Assembly: GCF_039941015.1 (NCBI RefSeq)
Contig: NZ_JBDVFI010000103.1
Reading direction: 5' to 3' (one strand)
Source of the DNA: Sedimentitalea sp039941015
Lineage (GTDB): Bacteria; Pseudomonadota; Alphaproteobacteria; Rhodobacterales; Rhodobacteraceae
Length of the DNA stretch: 64,000 nucleotides
Part shown: piece after piece, positions 26,158 to 34,680 of the stretch
Layout of the letters: each line of letters opens with the position of its first letter
How positions within the stretch are numbered: position 1 is the first letter of the stretch
Program-made: the position numbers and the translations under genes
Notes under the pieces: generated by a model
Databases searched by the model: none
Told to the model about the DNA's origin: nothing
Seen by the model: the letters and a program-made list of their open reading frames with translations, nothing else

Positions 26158-27696
26158 ATGACAAATCGTTATCGCATTCACACCGAGCCGCTGATAGGGC
26201 GCGTTACCGCCAGTCGAAACGGCAGAATGCTCGCCAGCAGCGACCAAGCTGTGGTCATGTATGAAACCCGCCTGGCGCCCACCATCTATTTCCCACAGAA
26301 AGACATCGTTGCCCCGATGAGTGACCTGACCAATCTTCAGACATTTTGCCCGTTCAAGGGCACCGCCAGCTACCGCGATCTGGACCTTCCGGATGAGCAC
26401 CTCGCCAACGCTGTCTGGTCCTATCAGGCAGCCTTGCCAGAGAGTCGCGCCATTCAAGGACATTACGCATTCAAGCCCGATGTCGTCACCGACATGGATC
26501 TTGGCGAAAGCACCCTCTGCGACAATAATTCCGGCCACATCAGCGGCCCCGTGGTTGACTGGTTGCTGCGCGAAGCGGCATACATCAAGACCCCCGAGGA
26601 ATTCACCGCCGCGCTTTCGCTCAAGCTACGGGAGCACGGCGTGCACCTTTCCCGTCTGAGCGTGATGCTCTGGTCGCTGCATCCGCTGATCGCGGGCAAG
26701 AACTATATTTGGGAAAAAGGCGTCAAGGAGGTCAGCGTTTACGCACCCTCCTATGAAATCCATGATCACCCCAACTATCTGAACAGCCCATTGCGCCATG
26801 TGTCGAGCGGTCTTGGCGGAATTCGGCAACGACTTTGCACGGATGTGCCCGGTAACAGCTTTCCGATTATCGAGGATTTGCGGGCCAAGGGGGCGACGGA
26901 TTATGTGGCTATGCCGATGTTGTTTTCTGATGGGCGCAGGAATGTACTAACCCTCACGAGCGATCATCCGGATGGATTCAATACCGCCAATCTAGGGTTG
27001 GTGTTTGAATGTTCTGCAGTGATCAGCCGATTTTACGAAGTTTTCATGCAGAAAGAGAACGCGCAGTCGTTGTTGGAAACCTATGTCGGCAAGCGCACGG
27101 GTGCGCGCGTTTTGGGCGGAGAAATCCGGCGCGGCGACGGTGACGAGATTGATGCGGCGATCATGTTCTGTGATCTGCACGACTCGACCCGGTTGGCCGA
27201 GACATTGGATCGCGCCGCGTATATCGCGCTGCTCAATCAGTTCTTTGAAACCACGTCGACGATCATCCACGATCACGGCGGCGAGGTTCTCAAGTTTATC
27301 GGTGACGCCGTGCTTGCGGTGTTTCCGGCAGGCGATGATGCCAAGATGGCGTGCTCGCAGGCGCTGAAGGCCGCGCGGGCCATCGTCGAGCATTCCGCCG
27401 ACAGGGAAGTTCCTGACTCCACGCATCAATACGAATGCTCCATCGGGATCGCCTTTGGTCGCGTGACCTATGGCAATGTCGGCTCAAGAGAACGTCTGGA
27501 TTTCACGGTCATCGGCCAGGCCGCCAATCTGGCCGCGCGCCTGAATGATTACGCCAAGCGCAAAGGCCATGGTATCGTGGTGACCCGTGATGTCGCCGGT
27601 GCGCGCGAGGACATGGAAGAACTTGGTCCGCTCAAGCTGCACAACATGTCCGAGATGGTGCATGGCTATGTCGCGCGCGTGCCAGAAGTCGCTTAG
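26158..27696 (+). CDS. DUF427 - class III adenylate cyclase fusion protein
   Basis: The 512-residue protein has no membrane segment. Residues 15-105 match DUF427 (PF04248): VMYETRLAPTIYFPQKDI, then the hallmark CPFKGTASY and AVWSYQAALPESRAIQGHYAF. The middle (about 120-310) is unassigned, though GAF-like in length. The C-terminal part is a class III cyclase domain with its metal aspartate in AAIMFCDLHDSTRLA, the glycine-aspartate loop KFIGDAVLAVF, and the later FGRVTYGNVGSRERLDFTVIGQAANLAARL. It should make cAMP in the cytosol under a signal read by the DUF427 and middle parts. GCAGGA precedes the ATG at 26158. Confidence 0.85.
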   Translation: MTNRYRIHTEPLIGRVTASRNGRMLASSDQAVVMYETRLAPTIYFPQKDIVAPMSDLTNLQTFCPFKGTASYRDLDLPDEHLANAVWSYQAALPESRAIQGHYAFKPDVVTDMDLGESTLCDNNSGHISGPVVDWLLREAAYIKTPEEFTAALSLKLREHGVHLSRLSVMLWSLHPLIAGKNYIWEKGVKEVSVYAPSYEIHDHPNYLNSPLRHVSSGLGGIRQRLCTDVPGNSFPIIEDLRAKGATDYVAMPMLFSDGRRNVLTLTSDHPDGFNTANLGLVFECSAVISRFYEVFMQKENAQSLLETYVGKRTGARVLGGEIRRGDGDEIDAAIMFCDLHDSTRLAETLDRAAYIALLNQFFETTSTIIHDHGGEVLKFIGDAVLAVFPAGDDAKMACSQALKAARAIVEHSADREVPDSTHQYECSIGIAFGRVTYGNVGSRERLDFTVIGQAANLAARLNDYAKRKGHGIVVTRDVAGAREDMEELGPLKLHNMSEMVHGYVARVPEVA

Positions 27697-28493
27697 CCCG
27701 TCGGCCCCCGCCCCTTGCGAACCATGCCCCGGGCAGGATCATATCCGATAAGGCTGCCCGCCATAAAGATCGCAAAGGCCAGTACAACCCACAGCAACGC
27801 CATGCCGTTCACGCTCTCATAGAGTGCAAAACGGATCAGTTCGACGGCATGGGTGAATGGGTTGACGGCACAGATATCACGCAGCAGAGGCGAACTTTCG
27901 GCCATGCGCCAAAGCGGGTAAAGCGCGCTGGACATGAAGAACATCGGAAAGATCACAAAGTTCATCACTCCGGCAAAATTCTCCAGTTGCCGGATTGTCG
28001 AGGAAATCAGCAACCCCAACGCACCCAGCATCAGACCGCTGATCACCAGCGCCGGAAAGGCATAGACATAGCCCATCAGCGGCATTGTGATGCCAAACGC
28101 GGCCGCAATGGCCAGAAAGACATAGACCTGCAGGATCGACACCGCGACCCCGGCCATCAGTTTCGAAAACAAGAGCCACCAGCGCGGTAGCGGACTCGTC
28201 AGCAACAGGCGCATGGATCCCATCTCACGGTCATAGACCAGCGATAGCGATGACTGCATCCCATTGAACAACTGGATCATGCCGCAGAGGCCGGGAACGA
28301 TATAGACCTCGTAGGTGATATAGGTCTGGTAAGGTGGGATGATCGACAGGCCCAGCGCAGCGCGGAACCCGGCGGCAAACACGATCAACCACACGAGTGG
28401 CCGCACCAGCGCCGCAATGAACCGGCTGCGTTGATTGACAAAGCGCATGGCCTCGCGAAACACGATGGCGCGGAGGGCGACAAGCCAGCGCAT
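27693..28493 (-). CDS. ABC-2 type transporter permease (NodJ/PedC-like)
   Basis: The 266-residue protein has six membrane helices and the ABC-2 pattern (MQSSLSLVYDREMGSMRLLLTSPLPRWWLLFSK). It closely resembles the NodJ-like permeases found next to PQQ-dependent alcohol oxidation genes (TIGR03861-type), so a small-molecule or quinone-linked export role is possible. No PQQ gene is in this window. Its ATG overlaps the stop of the ATPase gene (TGATG), so the two are coupled, and its stop overlaps the end of the cyclase gene on the other strand by 4 bp. Confidence 0.82.
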   Translation of the reverse strand: MRWLVALRAIVFREAMRFVNQRSRFIAALVRPLVWLIVFAAGFRAALGLSIIPPYQTYITYEVYIVPGLCGMIQLFNGMQSSLSLVYDREMGSMRLLLTSPLPRWWLLFSKLMAGVAVSILQVYVFLAIAAAFGITMPLMGYVYAFPALVISGLMLGALGLLISSTIRQLENFAGVMNFVIFPMFFMSSALYPLWRMAESSPLLRDICAVNPFTHAVELIRFALYESVNGMALLWVVLAFAIFMAGSLIGYDPARGMVRKGRGPTG

Positions 28494-29215
28494 CACGCAG
28501 GTTCTTTCGGCGCGGTCATATCAATGAACGCATCTATAAGCTGTCCGCCCCCGGCAATGGCAGATGCCGTATCATGGCGCAGAACGCGCCCCTGATGCAG
28601 CACCACAATATCGTCCTGTTCCCGGATCTCATCAACCAGATGTGTCGCCCAGAATACCAGCAGACCAGAATCCGCCAGATCATGCACATGCGCGGTGATC
28701 GCCTGACGGCTGCCTGTGTCCAACCCGACGGTTGGTTCGTCCAGCATCAGCACCTTGGGGTCATGAATCAGCGCACGGGCAATTTCCATCCGGCGCCGAT
28801 GCCCGCCGTTCAACGCGCGCGCCTTTTCTCTGGCCCGTTCGCGCATATCCAGTCGGTCAAGCGCGGCGTCGATGCTGTGCTGCGCCGATGAACCGGACAG
28901 CCCCTGAAGTGCTGCGAAATAGCGAAGGTTCTGCAGCACGGTCATATCGAGATCGAGCGTCTGCTGTTGAAAGACCACTCCGATCTGCGCCAACGCCGCA
29001 CGAGGGTTCTGGGCGAGATCATGACCCGCGACCGAAATCGCGCCATCACGCGTCACCAAGAGCCGGGTCATCAGGGAAAACAACGTCGATTTGCCCGCGC
29101 CGTTCGGCCCCAGCAGGGCGCAAAATCGCCCCGCACTCAGGTCAAAGGAAACATGATCAAGCGCTCTCTTGGCCGCATAGCTATAGGACACGTCCTGAAC
29201 GGTGAGCATGCTCAT
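28493..29215 (-). CDS. ABC transporter ATP-binding protein (NodI/CcmA-like)
   Basis: The 240-residue protein has Walker A (LGPNGAGKSTLF), a signature segment LNGGHRRRMEIARAL in place of LSGGQ, and Walker B (KVLMLDEPTVGLD). It powers the neighbouring permease as an efflux-type transporter. The unusual signature is typical of the NodI-like group. It lies 6 bp after the small periplasmic protein gene, in the same direction. Confidence 0.88.
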   Translation of the reverse strand: MSMLTVQDVSYSYAAKRALDHVSFDLSAGRFCALLGPNGAGKSTLFSLMTRLLVTRDGAISVAGHDLAQNPRAALAQIGVVFQQQTLDLDMTVLQNLRYFAALQGLSGSSAQHSIDAALDRLDMRERAREKARALNGGHRRRMEIARALIHDPKVLMLDEPTVGLDTGSRQAITAHVHDLADSGLLVFWATHLVDEIREQDDIVVLHQGRVLRHDTASAIAGGGQLIDAFIDMTAPKEPA

Positions 29216-29221
29216 TCCGGA

Positions 29222-29653
29222 CTATTCGATGATGATTTCGACCCGCTGACTTTCACCGGTGGACCCTGGCTGTTTCAGTTCATAGCGTCCGGGTTTGATT
29301 GCGACGAATTCGATTTCCATCGTGCCGGCTTGGTCAAATTCCAGACTGTCGATGCCATAAGGGCGGATTTCCAGCCCGTTCACAACCACTTCGTTGACCC
29401 AGATCGCCCGAAAGAACCCGGCCCCTTCGAGCGCCAGTTCGCCAGTTCCATCCGCTTCGATCTCTATTTCATAGGCCGTGCCTGACTTCAGCATCAGCGG
29501 GCCTTCGGCAATCGGCTTGCCCACGGACAGGGTCAGTTCGGGCAGGTCTTCCTTGTTTGACTTTGACAGGATGCCGGCAAAGCCAAATTCATGTGCCATG
29601 GCTGGCCCGCCAATCAGCGCTGCCGCGCATGCGAATGCAAAAAATCGTTTCAT
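29222..29653 (-). CDS. Periplasmic protein linked to the ABC exporter
   Basis: The 143-residue protein has a signal peptide cut after GGPAMA (residue 20) and a mature part made of short beta strands: LTLSVGKPIAEGPLMLKSGTAYEIEIEADGTGEL, ending with a segment reminiscent of cupredoxin-fold proteins (GTMEIEFVAIKPGRYEL). No cysteine or clear copper-ligand set is seen. It is the first gene of the unit with the ABC transporter, so it may deliver or receive the transported substrate. Confidence 0.7.
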   Translation of the reverse strand: MKRFFAFACAAALIGGPAMAHEFGFAGILSKSNKEDLPELTLSVGKPIAEGPLMLKSGTAYEIEIEADGTGELALEGAGFFRAIWVNEVVVNGLEIRPYGIDSLEFDQAGTMEIEFVAIKPGRYELKQPGSTGESQRVEIIIE

Positions 29654-29955
29654 GTAGATCCTCTCCCAGTGGATAAATCAAAGTGGCTCATCGGCTTGGC
29701 CCCGTTCGGGGAACCATGAGCCAAGCCGATGAGCCATTGCAGATGTGCGGTCTGCGCGTGTGCAGAATTCCACACGCGCCACAGAGGTCAACCGCCACCA
29801 AAGGCGTAGAGGATCGCGCAAGATCGGGATTTGAGCCCGCATTCGCTGGTCGAGCGGATCATCGGCAGGTTGCCATTTCTTGCCAACAAGGCTTGTCGCG
29901 CTCATACCTGAATCGCCGTCCAAGCGTATCAAATCCAGATTGCGAGACCCTGTCG
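29654..29955. repeat. Intergenic region with two inverted repeats
   Basis: TGGCTCATCGGCTTGGC (29684-29700) pairs perfectly with its complement at 29720-29736. A second perfect repeat, GCGCGTGTG (29754-29762) and CACACGCGC (29771-29779), follows 17 bp later. Both lie between two divergent genes, so they may be regulatory. They do not match any tRNA or known mobile-element end that I can see. No gene was found in the rest of the 302-bp stretch. Confidence 0.5.
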
Positions 29956-32001
29956 ATGTCCAATGATCCACTGTTGCAGCCCTATCAACTCAAGCACCTG
30001 ACATTAAAGAACAGGATCATGACGACGAGTCATGAACCCGCCTATCCCGAAGATGGGATGCCCAAGGACCGGTATCGTGCCTATCACGAAGAACGGGCAA
30101 AGGGCGGAGTCGCATTGGCGATGACGGCGGGGTCTGCCGTCGTATCGAAGGACAGCCCTCCATCGTTCAACAACATCCTGGCCTACAAGGACGAAGTGGT
30201 TCCGTGGATCAAGAACCTGACCGATGCGTGTCATGCCCATGGCTGTGCTGTGATGATCCAGTTGACGCATCTGGGCCGACGCACCGGATGGAACAAGGGC
30301 GATTGGCTGCCATCCGTCTCGTCCTCGCGCCACCGCGAACCTGCGCACCGCGCGTTTCCGAAACTGATTGAAGACTGGGATATCGAGCGGATCATAAAAG
30401 ATTTCGCAGATGCCGCCGAACGGATGAAGGCGGGCGGCATGGATGGGATCGAACTAGAGGTCTATGGCCACCTGCTCGATCAGTTCTGGTCTCCGCTTAC
30501 CAATGACCTTGACGGGGCCTATGGTGCGGACACGCTTGATACGCGAATGCGTTTCCCTCTTGAGGTTCTTTCTGCAATCCGTGATCGGGTCGGAGACGAA
30601 TTCATCGTCGGCTTCCGCTATACGGCGGACGAAACGCACACAGGCGGGATCTCTGCCGACGAAGGGCTCGAGATTTCGCGCCGGTTAAAGGCAACCGGAC
30701 AACTCGACTTTCTGAACGTCATTCGCGGTCGCATACACACCGATCCCGCAATGACCGATGTCATCCCGGTCCAGGGCATGGCCAGCGCCCCGCATCTCGA
30801 TTTTGCAGGTGAGGTGAGAAAGACTATCGGCATGCCAACGTTTCACGCGGCACGGATACCCGATGTTGCCACCGCCCGACATGCGGTGGCCGCAGGCCTT
30901 TTGGATATGGTGGGTATGACCCGCGCACACATGGCGGACCCGCATATCGTCAACAAGATCATCGAGGGGCGCGAAGACGACATTCGCCCTTGCGTCGGGG
31001 CCACCTATTGCCTTGATCGCATCTATCAGGCCGCGGACGCGCTCTGCATCCACAACGCGGCCACTGGTCGCGAACGCACGATGCCGCATACCATTGCGCC
31101 CGCTGAAACCCCACGCAAGGTCGTCATCGTCGGCGCAGGCCCCGCTGGGCTTGAAGCCGCGCGCGTCGCCGCCGAACGCGGACACGAGGTTGTCGTGTAC
31201 GAGGCCCAGCCTGATCCAGGCGGCCAGCTCCGCCTTGCCGCGCAAAGCCCGCGCCGACGCGAAATGCTGTCCATCATCGACTGGCGCATGTCGCAATGCG
31301 CCGCGCGCAACGTCGTGTTCCACTTTAACACTTGGGCCGAGGCTGACGATGTGACCGCGCTGAACCCCGATATTGTCCTGATCGCAACAGGCGGCTTGCC
31401 CAATACGGAACTGTTCGAAACCGGCAAGGATGCCGATCACGTCATCTCCACGTGGGATATCATCGCAGGCGACGTGAAACCGGCAGAGAATATCCTGATC
31501 TATGACGAGAGCGGCGATCATCCAGCGTTGCAATCCGCCGAAGTCGCCGCCAAAGCCGGGGCGCGGGTCGAAGTGATGACGCCAGACCGCGTCTTTGCAC
31601 CGGATATCATGGCAATGAATCTTGTGCCCTATATGCGATCACTGCAGGACAAGGAGGTGACATTCACAGTCACGCGTCGTCTGCTCGAAGTAGAGCGAAC
31701 CGGCAACACCCTCACCGCAACCATCGGTACGGATTACAGTGACCACACCTATCGTGCTGAATACGATCAGGTGGTGGTGAACTACGGCACACTGCCGATG
31801 GATGACCTGTATCACGAACTCAAACCCCACAGCAGCAACCTCGGCATGGTGGATCATGACGCATTGATCGCCGGCATTCCCCAAACCGTGTGCAAAAACC
31901 CTGATAGCGGGTTCAAGTTGTTCCGTATCGGGGATGCGGTTTCTGCGCGTAACACGCACGCTGCGATTTATGACGCGCTGCGCCTGATGAAGGACATGTA
32001 G
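29956..32001 (+). CDS. Flavoprotein demethylase, N-methylproline/dimethylglycine demethylase type (old-yellow-enzyme family)
   Basis: The 681-residue protein has an N-terminal FMN TIM barrel (about 1-370), then an FAD/NAD-type domain with VVIVGAGPAGLEAARVA at 389-405. This is the trimethylamine dehydrogenase plan, used by enzymes that demethylate dimethylglycine, N-methylproline or betaines. The iron-sulfur segment reads CVGATYC...C, so the usual second cysteine is alanine (residue 349). The ATG at 29956 fits the family start MSNDPLLQPYQLKHLTLKNR. The substrate is inferred from the resemblance. It precedes the LacI gene by 107 bp. Confidence 0.82.
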   Translation: MSNDPLLQPYQLKHLTLKNRIMTTSHEPAYPEDGMPKDRYRAYHEERAKGGVALAMTAGSAVVSKDSPPSFNNILAYKDEVVPWIKNLTDACHAHGCAVMIQLTHLGRRTGWNKGDWLPSVSSSRHREPAHRAFPKLIEDWDIERIIKDFADAAERMKAGGMDGIELEVYGHLLDQFWSPLTNDLDGAYGADTLDTRMRFPLEVLSAIRDRVGDEFIVGFRYTADETHTGGISADEGLEISRRLKATGQLDFLNVIRGRIHTDPAMTDVIPVQGMASAPHLDFAGEVRKTIGMPTFHAARIPDVATARHAVAAGLLDMVGMTRAHMADPHIVNKIIEGREDDIRPCVGATYCLDRIYQAADALCIHNAATGRERTMPHTIAPAETPRKVVIVGAGPAGLEAARVAAERGHEVVVYEAQPDPGGQLRLAAQSPRRREMLSIIDWRMSQCAARNVVFHFNTWAEADDVTALNPDIVLIATGGLPNTELFETGKDADHVISTWDIIAGDVKPAENILIYDESGDHPALQSAEVAAKAGARVEVMTPDRVFAPDIMAMNLVPYMRSLQDKEVTFTVTRRLLEVERTGNTLTATIGTDYSDHTYRAEYDQVVVNYGTLPMDDLYHELKPHSSNLGMVDHDALIAGIPQTVCKNPDSGFKLFRIGDAVSARNTHAAIYDALRLMKDM

Positions 32002-32074
32002 GAACAAGTTCTTTCCAAGGACACAACCCAACCGGATTGACCGCCCGCACCAAAAAATTGTAAAGTAAAAAAAA

Positions 32075-32094
32075 TTATTTACTCGCGATAAAAT
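32075..32094. promoter_or_regulatory. Imperfect copy of the smo operator before the lacI-type gene
   Basis: The left half TTATTTAC (32075-32082) is identical to that in the palindrome before smoE; the right half (to 32094) is degenerate. It ends 15 bp before the start codon of the LacI-type gene. Autoregulation is inferred from the shared half-site. Confidence 0.45.
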
Positions 32095-32108
32095 GTAGAG
32101 CCAAAAAA

Positions 32109-33140
32109 ATGACCAAACAGAAGATCCGAAACATGGATGAGTTCTCGACGGTCTGCGGCGTATCGCGTCCGACATTATCCAAATTCTTCAATGACCCCGA
32201 CAGTGTTAAGCGATCAACGCGCGACAAGATCGAGCAAGCGATCGCAAAGTATGATTACAGCCCGAACATCTACGCGGTGAACCAGAATCGCCGGAAAACC
32301 AGAAACATCGGAATCGTGGTTCCCAATCTCGCCGACCCTTTCTTTTCCGAAATCGGCCGCGAGGTGGAACTGGCCTGCCACGACGCTGGCTACAGCCCTA
32401 TCGTGCTGAGTTCGCATGGTCGGCCCACGCTGGAGGTGAGCAATCTGAACTTGCTCCGCTCGCTCAAACCAGCCGGCGTGCTGCTGGCCCCATTCGGACG
32501 GGTATCTGATGTCAGTGTTGTCGACAAATTCGCAAAAGACGTGCCCGTGGTGCTCTTTGACGCAAACATTGACGGGGTAGGCGAAGCGTTCGTTGGCACC
32601 GACAACACCCAAAGCATGGACCTAATGGTCGAATACCTTTGCCGGAGTGGTCAACCACCCTGCCTGTTTGAAATGAAGTCACCCCTGAACCCCAATGCAT
32701 TCAAACGACGTCATGCATACCTTGAAAGCATGGAAAGACACGGCTTTCCGGCACATATCTTCCAAGCCGAAGGCACTGGATGGGGATTTGAAGAGATTGG
32801 CAGTGCCGAAGGGGGCAGGATGCTGTCCCAGAAGGTCTTTCCAACTGACACCGTGCTCTGCAGCAATGATCGCCTGGCAATCGGAATGCTGTCGGCAGCC
32901 TACAGTTTAGGCCTGCGGATCGGACATGGGTCAGGCTGCGACCTGCGCATCGCTGGACATGATGATCATCCGTATTCCCGCTATACTTGCCCGTCACTCA
33001 CAACCATTGCGCAGGATTATTCGGAAATCGCGACACGCGCAGCACAGACGCTTTTTACAATGATCGAATCGTCAGAAACAGCTTCTGAACGGCGCGAAAC
33101 CCTGCTGGATGGCAAGCTCATTATGCGCAACTCCGCTTAA
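32109..33140 (+). CDS. LacI-family transcriptional regulator of the polyol operon
   Basis: The 343-residue protein has an N-terminal LacI helix-turn-helix (MDEFSTVCGVSRPTLSKFFN, then STRDKIEQAI), a hinge, and a periplasmic-binding-protein-like sensor domain (NIGIVVPNLADPFFSEIGREVE). It sits immediately before the smo operon in the same direction, so it most likely controls it with a sugar alcohol as effector. The start at 32109 has no obvious ribosome site; the next in-frame ATG (Met9) would cut into the helix-turn-helix. Confidence 0.9.
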   Translation: MTKQKIRNMDEFSTVCGVSRPTLSKFFNDPDSVKRSTRDKIEQAIAKYDYSPNIYAVNQNRRKTRNIGIVVPNLADPFFSEIGREVELACHDAGYSPIVLSSHGRPTLEVSNLNLLRSLKPAGVLLAPFGRVSDVSVVDKFAKDVPVVLFDANIDGVGEAFVGTDNTQSMDLMVEYLCRSGQPPCLFEMKSPLNPNAFKRRHAYLESMERHGFPAHIFQAEGTGWGFEEIGSAEGGRMLSQKVFPTDTVLCSNDRLAIGMLSAAYSLGLRIGHGSGCDLRIAGHDDHPYSRYTCPSLTTIAQDYSEIATRAAQTLFTMIESSETASERRETLLDGKLIMRNSA

Positions 33141-33167
33141 GGGTCTGATACAAAAGGGAATGCCAAT

Positions 33168-33187
33168 TTATTTACGCGCGTAAATAA
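33168..33187. promoter_or_regulatory. Perfect 20-bp palindrome, likely operator of the smo operon
   Basis: TTATTTACGCGCGTAAATAA is a perfect palindrome centred on CG, as LacI-family operators often are. It lies 5-10 bp before a sigma-70 -35 box and about 70 bp before the smoE start. The left half recurs before the lacI-type gene. Confidence 0.7.
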
Positions 33188-33197
33188 TTTAATTGAC

Positions 33198-33226
33198 TTG
33201 ACCGATCAGATAGCGCTACCAATGAT
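33198..33226 (+). promoter_or_regulatory. Possible smoE promoter
   Basis: TTGACC (33198-33203) and AATGAT (33221-33226) are 17 bp apart, giving a start near 33233. The palindromic operator lies just upstream of it. This is a pattern match only. Confidence 0.5.
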
Positions 33227-33254
33227 GGACAAACTAAATGGGGGAGGACCCAGA

Positions 33255-34562
33255 ATGTCTCTAAGAAACTCACTTTTGACGGCAACGGCGTTGACCTGCG
33301 CGACAGCGTTTGGTGCATCTGCTCAAACCACGGTGACAATCGCCACCGTCAACAACGGCGACATGGTGCGCATGCAGGGGCTCGCAGACGATTTCACCGC
33401 CGCAAACCCAGACATCACGCTGGAATGGGTCACGCTCGAAGAAAACGTACTGCGTCAGCGCGTCACCCAAGACATCGCCGCCAATGGCGGTCAGTTTGAT
33501 GTCATGACCATCGGCACCTACGAAGTTCCGATCTGGGCCGCCCAAGACTGGCTGGTTTCGCTCAATGATCTGCCCGCAGAATGGGACGCGGATGATATCC
33601 TGCCCGCAATCCGTGGCGGCCTGACCGTTGATGGTGAATTGTATGCCGCGCCGTTTTACGGCGAAAGTTCCATGGTCATGTATCGCACCGACCTGATGGA
33701 GCAAGCCGGTCTGGAAATGCCCGAAGCACCGACTTGGGATGACATCAAGGCCGCTGCCGAAGCCATGACCGACAAGGAAAACGAAATCTACGGCATCTGC
33801 CTGCGCGGCAAGGCCGGTTGGGGCGAAAACATGGCGTTCCTGACGGCAATGTCCAACTCGTTCGGCGCCCGCTGGTTCGACGAAAACTGGACCGCCCAGC
33901 TGGACAGCGAAGAGTGGGCCTCGACCGTCAACTATTACATGGACCTGATGAACAACTACGGTCCTCCGGGCGCGTCAACCAACGGTTTCAACGAAAACCT
34001 GTCGCTGTTCCAGCAGGGCAAATGCGGCATGTGGATCGACGCCACCGTCGCGGCGTCCTTTGTCACCAACCCCACCGACTCGACTGTTGCTGACAAGGTT
34101 GGATTTGCGCTGGCACCCGACAATGGGCTTGGCAAGCGCGGCAACTGGCTCTGGGCATGGTCGCTGGCGATCCCCGCCGGTTCAGATGCAACCGAAGCCG
34201 CCAAGAAATTCGTGACCTGGGCAACAAGCAAGGAATACACCGCACTTGTCGCCGAGAACGAAGGTTGGGCAAACGTACCTCCGGGCACACGTACATCCCT
34301 GTATGAAAATGCCGATTACGCCAAGGTTCCGTTTGCCGAGATGACGCTGAAGTCGATCAACGAGGCCGATCCGAACGCGCCTTCGATCCAGCCGGTCCCC
34401 TATACTGGCGTTCAGTTCGTGGCCATCCCCGAGTTCGCAGGCATTGCGACGCAGGTCGGTCAGGAAATCTCTGCGGCTCTGGCAGGCCAGCAATCGGTCG
34501 AGGAAGCGCTTGAAAAAGCACAGGCTCTGACCGTCGACGAAATGGAAGCTGCAGGCTACTAA
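33255..34562 (+). CDS. smoE: Polyol ABC transporter, substrate-binding protein SmoE
   Basis: The 435-residue periplasmic protein has a signal peptide (LLTATALTCATAFGASA) cut near residue 24 and a type-1 sugar-binding fold (TVTIATVNNGDMVRMQGLADDF). By its place in the operon and its resemblance to Rhodobacter sphaeroides SmoE, it binds sorbitol and mannitol. GGGGAGGACC precedes the ATG at 33255; the frame is open further upstream. Confidence 0.9.
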   Translation: MSLRNSLLTATALTCATAFGASAQTTVTIATVNNGDMVRMQGLADDFTAANPDITLEWVTLEENVLRQRVTQDIAANGGQFDVMTIGTYEVPIWAAQDWLVSLNDLPAEWDADDILPAIRGGLTVDGELYAAPFYGESSMVMYRTDLMEQAGLEMPEAPTWDDIKAAAEAMTDKENEIYGICLRGKAGWGENMAFLTAMSNSFGARWFDENWTAQLDSEEWASTVNYYMDLMNNYGPPGASTNGFNENLSLFQQGKCGMWIDATVAASFVTNPTDSTVADKVGFALAPDNGLGKRGNWLWAWSLAIPAGSDATEAAKKFVTWATSKEYTALVAENEGWANVPPGTRTSLYENADYAKVPFAEMTLKSINEADPNAPSIQPVPYTGVQFVAIPEFAGIATQVGQEISAALAGQQSVEEALEKAQALTVDEMEAAGY

Positions 34563-34579
34563 GCCCCGCCCTTCCAACG

Positions 34580-34608
34580 CAAAGGGGGCGACAAGTACGT
34601 CCCCTTTG
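34580..34608 (+). terminator. Hairpin between smoE and smoF
   Basis: CAAAGGGGGCG (34580-34590) and CGTCCCCTTTG (34598-34608) form a stem with a 7-nt loop. It lies 18 bp after the smoE stop and 72 bp before smoF. No T run follows. Such hairpins after binding-protein genes usually protect the upstream mRNA so that more binding protein than permease is made. Confidence 0.6.
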
Positions 34609-34680
34609 TGCATTATGAATTTCCACATTCACATTCTGCCGACGGCTGCACTTTGGCAGCTAACAGAGGAGGTGTGCCCA

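Noticed and set aside
29684..29736. Hairpin considered as a tRNA-like structure
   Set aside because: It has a long perfect stem but no cloverleaf arms, T-loop or CCA end.
30685..31533. A 282-codon minus-strand frame inside the demethylase gene
   Set aside because: The plus-strand gene has clear FMN and FAD domains, so this is a codon-bias shadow.
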